36,916 bases of DNA from Bacteroidaceae bacterium (GCA_017469525.1 JAFUGG010000076.1:1-36916); one strand, 5' to 3'. Shown: positions 16,401-25,425, counted from the stretch's first letter. Translations and numbers: made by a program. Notes: generated by a model not told the origin, from the letters alone.

Positions 16401-18652
16401 TCTGACCTATAGAGCCCATTGTCGTTCTTAAGCTGCACGCTGGTGCTCGGCTTAACATAGTACTTACCATTGTAGGCGAGGATGCCATCGTAAACGGTCA
16501 GGGCGGTGTTTGTGCCGCAAGCCTCATAGGACTTTACCTCGTCATTGTCAACGCTGAGCAGCTCTGAGAGGGTGTTGCCCAGGAAGGTTGCATCGGCAAT
16601 ATTCACGACATAGGCGGGAGTAGCTCCGTCAGTGTCATAAGCAGGGTCTGAGTCTGATGAAGCGCCAATGGCCTTTATGGTGCTGGCTTCGGCATTGTAG
16701 TAGTTATCGATTAATGTGGCTCTGGAACTCCTATCACCAACAAGACTGCCAAAGAGCGAAGGATAGGTTACGCCGGTAAGGTCAAATGTCTTGCTATAGT
16801 AGAGGCAGTCCTGCATGGTGCTGCCATACGACAAATAGCCGACAACGCCACCTATGCGATGACTGTACTTCCCGTTGATTTGGATGTCAGCAGCGCTGGT
16901 GCAGCCCTTAATGGTGCACACATCTTTAGTATATCCAACAACGCCACCGGATTCAATAAAATATTCATTTGCCTTATAGGGCTTGAGGCTTACGGTGCTG
17001 TCCACATGGCAGTTTTCTACGATTTCATTTTGTATTAAACCAACGACACCGCCAGTATAGACACTGCCGTCAACAGCTGCGATGAGGGTGCTGTTCTTGA
17101 TAGCCACGTTTTTAATGGAGCCGCCTTCGGCCTTGCCAAACAGTAAGCCCAAGCCTATTTCTTCGGTGCCGCCGGTGTGCTTCACGTTGAGGCCGCTGAT
17201 GCTGTGGTGGCCGCCGTCGAAGTGACCGGCAAAGTAACGCAAGAAGTGGTTATAGAACTCTTTGTCCCACGGCTCTGTGTAGAGGTAGGATATAGGCATG
17301 AAGTTGTTTTCGGTGCCATCAAACTCCAGGTCGGTGGTCAGCTCGAAGTAGGTGTTCTCAAAATTATACTTCAGGAAATCATTGCTCATGTGAGAGAGAG
17401 TCTTCAGATCCTCTATCGACTGAATGAGGTAGGGGTTGTCAGCCGTGCCCTCGCCCTCAAAGGCCTTGCGGGTATTGAAGGTGATGGTCAGGTCATCATT
17501 GCCCATGGTTACTCTGATGAGTCCTCTGTAGGGGTCAGTCTTGACAGTGGGGTCTGAATATACCACTTCATAGTCGTGGTTTTCTGCGGGATAAGTGTGA
17601 GTGATAGCTATCTCCTTGCCTGAAGGAACGTAAATCACATCGTCATACACCATTGCAACATGGCCTCTTGACTCCGAGTAGGCCTTCATGATACCGTCAT
17701 AGTCAATCGTCTTGTCATAGAGGGAGAAGCCGTCGTCGCCAAAGGTCATTATCTTGGCTTCCTCGGTACCGGCATCGGTGCCTTCGCGAGACTCCGATTT
17801 ACCAACACCCTTGATGTCGCTGCCGGCATAGGTCCTGTAATAGCAGCAATCGATTGAACCATCTGTTTCATTGTGGCCGGTGATGGCGCCGACCCAATAG
17901 TCACCAGCCAGGTTCTCACCCACATAAAGCGAACTGTCTATCGTGGCTTCATAATTGTAACCAGCAATACCGCCACACGCCCTGCCACCTGTAAAACCAG
18001 AGGCAAAGATGCCGGCCTGACTTGAGCAGTAACGGATGACAGCATATTTGTTGTCAGAACCTTCTCCATGATTTTGGCCTGCGATACCGCCAAAATTTAC
18101 ACTATGGTTCTCGCCGAAACATAGATTTACATCGCCAAGGACATGGCAGTCTTCTATTCTTCCAGCATTCCAACCGACAATAGCACCAACAGAGTTTCCA
18201 CCGGTAATGACCGAGTTAGCGAGCTTAAGCCTGCAAATCTTGTTCTTGGGCGTCTCGGTATCATCATAGCGGTTGTAGCCAAATAACCCAAGGGAACCGG
18301 CATTAATGTCGTAAATCCTCATGCCGCTGATGGTATGACCCGCGCCATCGAAGGAGCCAATAAATTCGCTACTGCCGCTCCTGGAGCCGATGGGCACCCA
18401 GTCGTGGCCATCAAGGTCAATATCATTGGCCAGGGTAATGGTCTTACCACTAAAATCACTGCCATTGTTCACCATGTAGGCGAGCTGCGCCAGCTGGGCG
18501 GCTGTCTCAATGGTAAACGACGTTGCGTCAGCATAGTTGGTGCCCCAGGTGAGGTCGCGGTTGGCCTTGTCGCTCCAGCTATTGCTCTGCGCCCATACTC
18601 CAAGGCAAGGGATGCATAAGAGTACGAGCACAACTAATAAAGTTTTTTTCAT
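13460..18652 (-). CDS. Large secreted surface protein with GLUG-type repeat modules
   Basis: The 1730-residue protein has a signal peptide (MKKTLLVVLVLLCIPCLGVWAQ) and four similar modules starting near residues 30, 397, 783 and 1118, each opening with a G-x-GT-x-x-(D/N)P-(Y/F)-x-I phrase, then a DIDLDG-like line, F-(D/N)GGGHTISG, GLFG and (S/T)-(I/V)-KN-(V/L) turns, as in GLUG/IgA-peptidase-like beta-solenoids. Residues about 1517-1690 form a beta domain shared with the two upstream surface genes (KWNTICLPFDVEL, GTLTLNFTDV, GKPYLIKF). The end, IYDLSGKIV...LPKGIYIKGGRKVLIK, is the Prevotella-type C-terminal tail that may act as a sorting signal for export. A surface adhesin-like role is inferred. 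The gene lies between the two 59-residue paralogues in one operon. Confidence 0.88.
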   Translation of the reverse strand: MKKTLLVVLVLLCIPCLGVWAQSNSWSDKANRDLTWGTNYADATSFTIETAAQLAQLAYMVNNGSDFSGKTITLANDIDLDGHDWVPIGSRSGSSEFIGSFDGAGHTISGMRIYDINAGSLGLFGYNRYDDTETPKNKICRLKLANSVITGGNSVGAIVGWNAGRIEDCHVLGDVNLCFGENHSVNFGGIAGQNHGEGSDNKYAVIRYCSSQAGIFASGFTGGRACGGIAGYNYEATIDSSLYVGENLAGDYWVGAITGHNETDGSIDCCYYRTYAGSDIKGVGKSESREGTDAGTEEAKIMTFGDDGFSLYDKTIDYDGIMKAYSESRGHVAMVYDDVIYVPSGKEIAITHTYPAENHDYEVVYSDPTVKTDPYRGLIRVTMGNDDLTITFNTRKAFEGEGTADNPYLIQSIEDLKTLSHMSNDFLKYNFENTYFELTTDLEFDGTENNFMPISYLYTEPWDKEFYNHFLRYFAGHFDGGHHSISGLNVKHTGGTEEIGLGLLFGKAEGGSIKNVAIKNSTLIAAVDGSVYTGGVVGLIQNEIVENCHVDSTVSLKPYKANEYFIESGGVVGYTKDVCTIKGCTSAADIQINGKYSHRIGGVVGYLSYGSTMQDCLYYSKTFDLTGVTYPSLFGSLVGDRSSRATLIDNYYNAEASTIKAIGASSDSDPAYDTDGATPAYVVNIADATFLGNTLSELLSVDNDEVKSYEACGTNTALTVYDGILAYNGKYYVKPSTSVQLKNDNGLYRSDVVVETADLASDNTFTMPEASVTVRPTNIARMEWGGKGTEADPFTISNVAGLNALAEEVNNSALGTLCFTGQYFKQTADIDYSDVPIFTGFNSNFTPIGYFHSIHDLRIFNGNFDGGGHTISGITLNEPNVRTLGLFGCMFSDVEPGSVKNVKLANSDFTVAADSQIVGGIVAVTFGLNSIEKCSVANDVTFHVTVDNTTDEGALGGIVGMGAGRYVTVSNCFSEAQFTNEVTEGGMTYVRDCYNTGAIIGGNQDLTLTSNYYRKTVGYLGGVGKEDSRYGEDVEGAQVVYTIEIAPVEGGTTTLAEPIPTPAVTYNGTDYYTSGTEFQLVCTPDNPQYGYALSNVDDNDKATLTSDLTITTTISESIFPGRGTEENPYLIWTTAHMDKLAQDIKGSAWEKHIGKHFKLMADLEYDYDTENNYVPVGYLGFGNFNARKNYFGGIFDGGGHTISGLRIASSSYHPLGVFGAVINGTVKNLNVEHCKFEKVGGTVIDCGPIAGWVEESASLIENCHVGDDVLISIDNYHNIINTGGVVGRITDGNIKGCTSKASWEVVDHSLNPDQGITYHEVRFGGIAGYAYQATISDCLYLNETQDMSDVGAQGILTYNQNATVTRCYFTCAPTSDKAYKVRFPDANFNVNEDTEAIYENSRLKTWEQGIFFDGDLYLTKDQKAALTCDDARYTNGDKMADDVEIVPYEEGIQILGTDATIADPHARTTDFTMGTANTCIVASYILDADADNSAKIASLTDAGETNITMRNLNLYADNKWNTICLPFDVELTTDDGKCNVLGNAFCNAIVKELTSSSYADGTLTLNFTDVTDRMEAGKPYLIKFKNFGYRTIYWQSLVFLNPNVSVTDQPKSTASNIAFVGTWAPDTLETDDKSVLYLAPNNTLHYPGADIPIKAFHAYFDLIGITAGDLSGDIKAFVMNFDDDATGMNEVLRVESEESNGAIYDLSGKIVNGKLPKGIYIKGGRKVLIK

Positions 18653-18713
18653 AAGCCTTTTTATATTATGATAGGTATTAAATTGTTTTTCTGGTCAGAC
18701 TTCTTAATCACAC

Positions 18714-18893
18714 TTAGTCATCGCCCCATACGTCCCAGTCGTCGCATTGGGGTGCACGGGCGGGGCCTGTGCCGCTGCCGCCGTAGCCGAAGCCGTCGCC
18801 TTCTACTTTCGTTATGACACTGCTGCATAGCATCTGCGTCTGCAGGACTATGTCTACATTTATTACTGGTTTACTGTAGTCTTTCTTGTTCAT
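18714..18893 (-). CDS. 59-residue small protein, paralogue B of a pair
   Basis: Start ATG 18893 lies 30 bp after the stop of the 977-residue surface protein; TAA ends at 18714, 61 bp before the 1730-residue gene. The protein reads MNKKDYSKPVINVDIVLQTQ, then MLCSSVITKVEGDGFGYGGS and GTGPARAPQCDDWDVWGDD. It differs from paralogue A mainly in the first 31 residues and is identical in the last 19. Two Cys (23 and 50), two Trp and seven acidic residues in the C-terminal third are conserved in both. Neither an export signal nor a recognisable modifying enzyme is nearby. It repeats the arrangement large surface protein followed by small protein. Confidence 0.85.
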   Translation of the reverse strand: MNKKDYSKPVINVDIVLQTQMLCSSVITKVEGDGFGYGGSGTGPARAPQCDDWDVWGDD

Positions 18894-18923
18894 TTGATAT
18901 ATGGTTTTAGATTTTGTTTTTGA

Positions 18924-21857
18924 CTATTTAATCACAACTTTACGTCCATCCCTGATATAGATACCCTGAGGTAATTTACCATTTGACGATTTACTATTTA
19001 CAATTTGTCGGCCGCTGAGGTCGTAGCATTTACCATTTGACGATTTACTATTTACAGCTTGTATGCCAGTGGCATCGTCGCCGTAGTTCAAGACGAAGGC
19101 TTTGACTCCGTTTTCGTCCAGGTCGCCGGCGGTGATGCCGGAGAGTATGAAGTAGGCGCGGCAGGAGCCGATGGTCATTGCGGCACTGGGGTAGTAGAGT
19201 GTGCTGGCGGCCCCCATGTAGAGGATGCCCTTCATTGATGAAAACTCGTCGCTTATCTCTGTGGGGCTGTATGTGCCGTAGAAGATGATGGCGTATGGCC
19301 TTCCTTCCTTGTAGGTGAAGATGGGCTTGAAATCGTTGTCTATGGTTACATCCCTGAATACGGGATTTGTCTCGTCGGTGCCTTGGGGCCACTTCACGAT
19401 GTAGGGTTTGCCCGCCTCGATGGCGGTGAGGTTGTCTGTGAAGGTGAGGGTCAGTGTGCCGCTGACGACGGTGGCGTCTTCCAGCGTCTTGATGATGGCG
19501 CCGTGGAGCGGACAGTCTTCCTGCGCCAGCTGCTCGGCACTGAGCGAGAAGGGTAAGCAGAGGGTGTTCCACGAGCCATCGTGGATGAAGGTGCGGTCCT
19601 TGAGCGTCACCTCCACGGTCATGCCGTTGTATCGGGACAGTGTGCTGTTGTTTTTCTCGTTGTTCTCTAAGATCATGTATGGCTGGTAGAGAACTGTATG
19701 CTTTACGTCGGTGAAGGTGTAGTTTACTCCACTCCCCGAAGGATACTCGTAGGAATATGTAACAGAATAGATTCTGTCGTTGTTGCTCTCATCGTTCTTA
19801 TAGGTGATATTGCTGCTTGGAATGGTGATTTCCAATGTGTCGAGGCACAGGTTCGCCAGCGTCAACTTCACGTTTTCCGTATCGACATCGCCGTCTGCCT
19901 TTATGGGCCAGGTCCACTCGGGGGTGAAGTCGTAGCGGTAACGTGGATAGATGCTTGTGTTTGCGGTCGGTATGAACTCGGCTTCGGGATCAAAGAAGTT
20001 TGCCTGACTTGCTATTTCAGCATCTGTCAGCCAAATAGTGCGGGGAGCCTCGGCGGGGTCTTTCACCAGTGCCAACATCTTGAGGCCGTCCAACTCTTCC
20101 AGTTCAGGCATATTGAATGCCTTTCCCTTCACTACATCATACACCATTATAGTGGTATAAACACCTGCTTCCTCGTCTGCCTTATAGATGGACACCGTCC
20201 ATGTGTCGTCTTCTTCATTATAGTTCTTACCACACTTGGAGCATACCATACCAATTTGAGGATCATCGGGGAAGCTGTGAGGCTCCTGCACCACTTCGTA
20301 GCAGTAACGGCAGTGCTGGTTGTGGCCGTCTTCATACATAGTGTAGCTGGTGGCGACAGCTTTGTCGCTGCCTCGCGTAGGAGTGGTATGGTCACATGCT
20401 GTAATCTCGACATACTTGCGGTACCAGCAAGCACCTTCACGCTCGAATGCTGTGAAGCGACGTTCTATTTCACTTGCGCTTTTGCCTGCGTTCACCTTCA
20501 AGTTTTCGGCCAGCTTGAGGGTACCCTTGCCATTACTGAGGTTGCTACCGAGGGCAAAGCCAGATGTGCCACGTCCGCCTTTGGCATAGATGGTGCCGCC
20601 GGTGATGGTGATGCTCTCGCAGTTGGCATCTTCTCCAGCTCCGATGCCGGCACCGTTGCTGTCCAAGCCCAAAGACTCTGCATAAACGGTTCCGCCGCTG
20701 ATGGTGATGTCTCCGCCATTAGCGTCTTCGCCTCCACCGATGCCAGCTGCATCCACTCCGCCATAGGCATGAACGATGCCGCCACTGATTTTAATCAAAG
20801 GACCATGGGAGTAATTAGAGGCACCATTGATGCCGCTACCGATGCCAGCAGCATATTTGCCGCCATAGGCAGTCACGTCGCCGCCAGTGATGGTGATGCT
20901 GCCGCCATTACCGTTTCTGCCGCCTCCGATGCCGGCACCGTTGCTTTCTGAATTAGCTTCCGCCCATACCTTGCCGCCATGGATTTCCACGGTAGCTGCA
21001 CCATACTTATTACCTCCTATGCCAGCGGCGTCCTTGCCGCCGTAGCCCTTCACGTCGCCGCCATATATCTTCACTTTCGTTACTCTTCCACCTACCCAAT
21101 ATGGGAATATACCTTTGCCATCTAAGTAACCGCCTTCCAGATAGGCGGAGGTGTTACCTCCGATGCCGGCGGCATCGTCGCCGCCATAGCCGATTACCGT
21201 GCCGCCATAGATGTTGATTAGCTCGGTATCGCCACCGATGCCGACACCTCCGTCTTCATCTCCGTGACCTTCCACATGTCCTCCGTAGATGTAGTAATTG
21301 TTTCCTGAAAAACCTACATCTGCACCGATGCCGTGACCTCCATCAACGCCGTACGACACGATATGACCGCCGTGGAAATGTATTTCGAAATCAGTATCAG
21401 TAACATTTCCGGGGCTGCCAGACGTTTGGCCGATGCCACATTCTGCAAAGGGACAAATTGTTTTGCCAGGATTGACCGTCAGTTTTCCCGTGTCTTTCGC
21501 CTGACCATAGATGTGCAAACGGTTTGCCCAACCTAACATGAGGAGGTTGTGAACTGTCAGGTCAGCATCGTCGCACAGAATCAATGTGGTATTACCGGTG
21601 ACGAGGAACGAGTAGTTGGACAAGTCCACCTTGCCAGTCACGTACAAAGTATGCCAGCCAATCTGCGCGCTTTGGAAACTGGACGCATTCCGTGGGAAGA
21701 CTTCAGTGATGTTCTGAGCCTCCATCGTCTCTGTGGTTTCCACGACTTTCATGTTCGCTTCGTCCCACGTGCGTTTGACGTAAGTGATTGTCTCGGCCTG
21801 CGAGCCCAATGCACATGTGCAGAGCAGGACAAGAATCAGGAATAGTTTCTTTTTCAT
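18924..21857 (-). CDS. Large secreted surface protein with glycine-rich beta-helix repeats
   Basis: The 977-residue protein has a signal peptide (MKKKLFLILVLLCTCALGSQA). Residues about 150-440 are short repeats of the form ITI-x-GG-x-V-x-A-x-GG-x-x-(A/S)-AGIGGG, typical of a right-handed beta-helix. At about 515-550 there is a zinc-ribbon-like pair of knuckles (HCRYC and CSKCG). Residues about 750-940 form the same beta domain as in the neighbouring surface genes (GSWNTLCLPFSL, GTLTLTFTDNL, GKPYIVKW, GDDATGI), followed by the tail LPQGIYIRDGRKVVIK. An outer-surface structural or adhesive role is inferred. The segment NSKSSNGK occurs twice near the end, encoded by a 29-bp direct repeat. It starts 7 bp after the frameshifted paralogue and precedes small protein B. 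Confidence 0.87.
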   Translation of the reverse strand: MKKKLFLILVLLCTCALGSQAETITYVKRTWDEANMKVVETTETMEAQNITEVFPRNASSFQSAQIGWHTLYVTGKVDLSNYSFLVTGNTTLILCDDADLTVHNLLMLGWANRLHIYGQAKDTGKLTVNPGKTICPFAECGIGQTSGSPGNVTDTDFEIHFHGGHIVSYGVDGGHGIGADVGFSGNNYYIYGGHVEGHGDEDGGVGIGGDTELINIYGGTVIGYGGDDAAGIGGNTSAYLEGGYLDGKGIFPYWVGGRVTKVKIYGGDVKGYGGKDAAGIGGNKYGAATVEIHGGKVWAEANSESNGAGIGGGRNGNGGSITITGGDVTAYGGKYAAGIGSGINGASNYSHGPLIKISGGIVHAYGGVDAAGIGGGEDANGGDITISGGTVYAESLGLDSNGAGIGAGEDANCESITITGGTIYAKGGRGTSGFALGSNLSNGKGTLKLAENLKVNAGKSASEIERRFTAFEREGACWYRKYVEITACDHTTPTRGSDKAVATSYTMYEDGHNQHCRYCYEVVQEPHSFPDDPQIGMVCSKCGKNYNEEDDTWTVSIYKADEEAGVYTTIMVYDVVKGKAFNMPELEELDGLKMLALVKDPAEAPRTIWLTDAEIASQANFFDPEAEFIPTANTSIYPRYRYDFTPEWTWPIKADGDVDTENVKLTLANLCLDTLEITIPSSNITYKNDESNNDRIYSVTYSYEYPSGSGVNYTFTDVKHTVLYQPYMILENNEKNNSTLSRYNGMTVEVTLKDRTFIHDGSWNTLCLPFSLSAEQLAQEDCPLHGAIIKTLEDATVVSGTLTLTFTDNLTAIEAGKPYIVKWPQGTDETNPVFRDVTIDNDFKPIFTYKEGRPYAIIFYGTYSPTEISDEFSSMKGILYMGAASTLYYPSAAMTIGSCRAYFILSGITAGDLDENGVKAFVLNYGDDATGIQAVNSKSSNGKCYDLSGRQIVNSKSSNGKLPQGIYIRDGRKVVIK
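18974..19056. repeat. 29-bp perfect direct repeat inside the surface gene 3' end
   Basis: The sequence beginning ATTTACCATTTGACGATTTA occurs at 18974-19002 and again at 19028-19056, 54 bp apart, so the protein gains 18 residues in frame (VNSKSSNGK twice). The word resembles AT-rich spacer DNA such as AAATTGTCAAATTGTAAAT at 12144-12162. Confidence 0.85.
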
Positions 21858-21864
21858 AGTTCTC

Positions 21865-23386
21865 TTATTTTATATGTATTACTTTCCTCCTGTTATGAAC
21901 ATATATGCCTCGCTGTGACGGCTTGCCGCTAAGCTTACATCCGTCGAGCGTATAATAACTCTCATCCTCGACATCTCTCTCCAAAGCGAAGGGTGTATTT
22001 ATATCTGTAGTGTTGTCATCATTGTTAAAGTTCAGTTCGAATGCTTTGATGCCATTGGTCAGGTCTGCTACCGTAAGGTCATTCAAGCTGAAATAGGCGC
22101 GGCAAGAGCCGACATTCATATTGGAATTCGGATAATAGAGTGTACTGCCCGCACCAAGATAGAGCACGCTCCTGTCGTTTGCTGCGAGAGATACAGGCGA
22201 GAAGGCTCCGAGGAAGTTGACGCATTCTGTTGCAGAAGCAGAGCCGTCAAGGGCGTTGATGGAGACACGCTCGAACACCTGGCTGAAGACATCTTCGCCG
22301 TCCTGCCACCTGATGATATATAGCGTACCAGCCTTGATGGACGTCTGGTCTTCAGAGAAGTAAAGCGTCAGTGTACCAGTTGTGTTGTCGAAGTATGAAG
22401 CGTCGAGCATCTTGACGCTGGCGTCCTCGAGGGGAGAACCCTTGAGCGACATGTCGAAGGGCAAGCAGAGCGTGTTCCACGAACCATTCTTGTAGAGTGT
22501 ACGGCCACGGAGGATGACGTCGACTCTCTGACCGTTATTGCTGGCAAGGATAGTTTGGTTGTCCATATCATCATAGAGGATAATGTCTGGTTCTTCGGTC
22601 ACGACGGTGATAAGGACAGACTCATTCACTTGGGAAATTGTATAAATGCCTTCGTAGTCTGTGAGACTTGTGCTGCCCGCAAGCACTCCCGTCACATTCC
22701 ATGTGCTGGGGTAATCCAACTTGAACGAGAGGGGTTGCCCCTTGACGATATAGAATCTTCCGCCAATGATGAAGCCGCTGCGATTGAATTTGAACAATGC
22801 ATCGTGATAGGCGGTCTGCCATGTGTGATTGTAGAAGTCGAGCACGACCTCCTCCGAATCGGTTCCTACGGACAGAACCATTCTCGCCACCTATGCCGGC
22901 ACCATATTCATAGCCCGTGGTTTTGATGTAACCGCCATGAATGTAGAGGTCGCCCGCATCCACGCCCTTCGCGCTGCCGATGCCTGCCGCGTTTTTGTAT
23001 GCGTCGTTCTTCACGACAAGCTGTTCCAACCCGCCGTCATCCTTCGCTGTGGAATGGATATGAAGCGTACGCCCCTTCTCCAGCTTGACGTGCTTAGTGG
23101 TAATCTTTGCGCCATAGGGAATCACCAGATGCACTTCGCCGCCCACGATATTGAGCACTTTATACTCACTCTGGCCGCGAACGACGAAGTAGCCGCCACC
23201 CAGCGTTATCCAATCGTCGGGGTGACTGCCTTCGATGACCTGGCAGTCCTCAGTCTGCGTGGTGAATTGCACTTGTTTCTCTGCCTCGTTCCACGAGCAG
23301 GTGTAGAATGTTTCACTGTCTGCCGTTGCACTTAATGCTGACATAAGCATGCAGAAGGCTATCCATGCGTATCGTTTCATGTTCAA
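21865..23386 (-). pseudogene. Frameshifted surface protein, paralogue of the 977-residue gene
   Basis: Two overlapping frames make one interrupted gene. The 5' frame (from ATG 23386) gives a signal peptide (MNMKRYAWIAFCMLMSALSATA) and a beta-helix start like the 977-residue protein, up to GAGIGGENGSV near 22870. The 3' frame continues with GTDSEEVVLDFYNH, the shared beta domain (NGSWNTLCLPFDMSL, GTLTLYFSEDQ) and the tail GIYVHNRRKVIHIK. The frames differ by one base, and the glycine-rich repeats seen in the paralogue are nearly absent, so a deletion between repeats probably caused the shift. A full protein would have about 500 residues. A sequencing error cannot be excluded. It is the first gene of the surface cluster and lies 7 bp before the 977-residue gene. 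Confidence 0.8.
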
Positions 23387-23546
23387 TATATTTTTAAGGT
23401 CGAATTTCTATTATCTCTTTTTTAATAATGTATCTTACAGCGCGCATAGATACAAAAAAAAAGTTGGAAACTGAAAACACATAGGCAAAAAAATGTGCTT
23501 TAAGCAAATACACATGGGGCGCAAACAGAAATTTTGTTTTTTTTAT

Positions 23547-23578
23547 TTTGAATATTGAATAAAAATGACGTATCTTTG
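23547..23578 (+). promoter_or_regulatory. Promoter of the ABC exporter
   Basis: TTTG at 23547-23550 and TATCTTTG at 23571-23578 are 20 nt apart, a full Bacteroidota promoter, 26 nt before the ATG. The rest of 23387-23604 is AT-rich with no gene seen. Confidence 0.75.
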
Positions 23579-23604
23579 TGGCAGTTTAATCGTGTTGTAA
23601 AGCT

Positions 23605-25425
23605 ATGAAGATGAACATCTGGGGACTGTTGCGAAACATCCTTCCGTTTGTGTTGCCGTATCGGTGGCTGATTGTCGTGACGTTGGTGCTGACGCTTGTC
23701 GGCTCGCTGATGGCGCAGGTAAACGCCGTAGTGCTGGACAGGGCTGTTGATGCCATCAATGCCATGATGCAGCAGCCAGGCGGCTTCCATTGGGGAGAGG
23801 CCGTCAGGTTGCTTTCCGTCATCTCTGTCATCCTGTTGGGAAAGGAAGTGATAGGTGCCGTCGTGACCTTCTGCCAGCGTTACTATGGCGAACGGATGCG
23901 CATCCTGGTGAGCCGCGACATGTCGCTCCGGGTGGTGGACCGCATTCTGTCCTTCCGCATGGCGTTCTTCAACAGCGAGGGCAACGAGACGGGCAAGCTG
24001 CAGTCGCGCATCGACCGGGGCATCATGAGCATGAGCAACACGGTGAACAACTTCTTCATCGAGATTCTGCCGCTCTTCACGAGTGCCATCCTGGCGCTTT
24101 GCCTGATGTTTGCGGCCAATGTCTATGTAGGACTCGTGGCGTTGTGCATCGTGCCGCTCTACTTCTGGGTGACGTACATCCAGGCTTCCCGCATGAAGGG
24201 CGGGCGGCGTGGCATCTTCGGAGGGCACCAGGCGGTGAGCCAAGGCATACTTGGCATCATCGAGAGCATCACGGTCATCAAGTCGTTCAACCGCGAAAAG
24301 ACGGAGGCCGAGAGGCAGGCCGACCTGCAACAAAGCATGACGGACTTGCAACTGAATACGCGTAAGCAGGCCTACTTGTTCAATGGCTTGAAGAGTTTCT
24401 TGGAGCAGATAGGCACGGTGCTAATCATTATACTGACGGCTTACCTTGTCCTGATTGACTATCCCGGCATGTCTATCGGCAAGATAATGTACCATGTGAT
24501 GCTCTTCGCAAACGTGAGCGCTCCCATCCGTCAACTGCATCGCATCTACGACGACATGAACGACGCTCTCATCTATGCTGAAGGATTCTTCGGGATTCTT
24601 CATGCTGACGATGAGGTGGAAGCCAGTGGCGAACATCACCCCGCGGAGGTGAAGGGCGACTTCGAGCTTCGGAGCGTGGACTTCACCTATCCCGGTGGCA
24701 CCCAGGCGCTGTTCGACGTGTCGATGCACATCGAGAGCGGCAAGATTACGGCGCTTGTGGGACTGAGCGGGGCAGGCAAGAGCACCATCGTGAACCTGCT
24801 GGACAAGTTCTATCAGCCGCAGCGTGGCTCCATCCTGCTCGATGGGCACGAGCTGACGGAATGGGACACGCAGTGGCTTCGCGAGAATGTGGGGCTTGTG
24901 CTACAGAAGAACCACATCTTCGACGGCACCATCGAGGAGAACATCCGCTACGGCTGTCCGTCGGCCACACACGACGACGTGGTGCAGGCAGCACGTCAGG
25001 CCTACATCTACGACCAGATCATGCAGCTGCCACGAGGCTTCGAGACGTCGGCGCTACAGCTTAGTGGCGGCCAGCAGCAGCGCATCGCCATTGCCCGTAT
25101 GTTCATCAAAAACCCGCCCATCATCTTCCTCGACGAACCCACGGCCAGCCTCGACGCCATCGCCACCGAGCAGATAAAGGCCTCCATCGACGCTATAAAG
25201 AAGGGCAGGACGGTCATCATCATCTCCCACAACATCGGGCAGATCATCGATGCCGACCAAATCTACGTCCTGCAACAAGGCCGCGTGGTGCAGTCCGGCT
25301 CGCCGGCAGAGGTCTATCGGCAGGGAGGACTCTACAAGGAGATATTCGACGCCAGTGCCAGCAGCATGAATGTCGACAAGATAGCCAGCATTGCCTCAGC
25401 TGCCAAGGCAGACATCAAACCTTGA
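23605..25425 (+). CDS. ABC exporter, fused permease and ATPase (MsbA/MDR type)
   Basis: The 606-residue protein has about six N-terminal membrane segments (first: RWLIVVTLVLTLVGSLMAQ) and a C-terminal ATPase: Walker A GLSGAGKST at about residue 386, Q-loop VLQKNHIFDG, signature LSGGQQQR at about 485, Walker B IIFLDEPTASLD at about 507 and H-loop ISHN at about 541. As a half-transporter it should act as a homodimer exporting lipids, peptides or drugs; the substrate is unknown. All catalytic motifs are intact. It is the only gene of its unit, with its own promoter and a long non-coding stretch behind it. Confidence 0.93.
   Translation: MKMNIWGLLRNILPFVLPYRWLIVVTLVLTLVGSLMAQVNAVVLDRAVDAINAMMQQPGGFHWGEAVRLLSVISVILLGKEVIGAVVTFCQRYYGERMRILVSRDMSLRVVDRILSFRMAFFNSEGNETGKLQSRIDRGIMSMSNTVNNFFIEILPLFTSAILALCLMFAANVYVGLVALCIVPLYFWVTYIQASRMKGGRRGIFGGHQAVSQGILGIIESITVIKSFNREKTEAERQADLQQSMTDLQLNTRKQAYLFNGLKSFLEQIGTVLIIILTAYLVLIDYPGMSIGKIMYHVMLFANVSAPIRQLHRIYDDMNDALIYAEGFFGILHADDEVEASGEHHPAEVKGDFELRSVDFTYPGGTQALFDVSMHIESGKITALVGLSGAGKSTIVNLLDKFYQPQRGSILLDGHELTEWDTQWLRENVGLVLQKNHIFDGTIEENIRYGCPSATHDDVVQAARQAYIYDQIMQLPRGFETSALQLSGGQQQRIAIARMFIKNPPIIFLDEPTASLDAIATEQIKASIDAIKKGRTVIIISHNIGQIIDADQIYVLQQGRVVQSGSPAEVYRQGGLYKEIFDASASSMNVDKIASIASAAKADIKP

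Noticed and set aside
19698..20951. 417-codon plus-strand frame opposite the 977-residue surface gene
   Set aside because: It is antisense to repetitive Gly-rich coding sequence, which leaves the opposite frame open by composition alone.
22850..22900. Programmed ribosomal frameshift in the first surface gene
   Set aside because: No slippery heptamer was seen at the junction; loss of repeats in a damaged paralogue explains it better.
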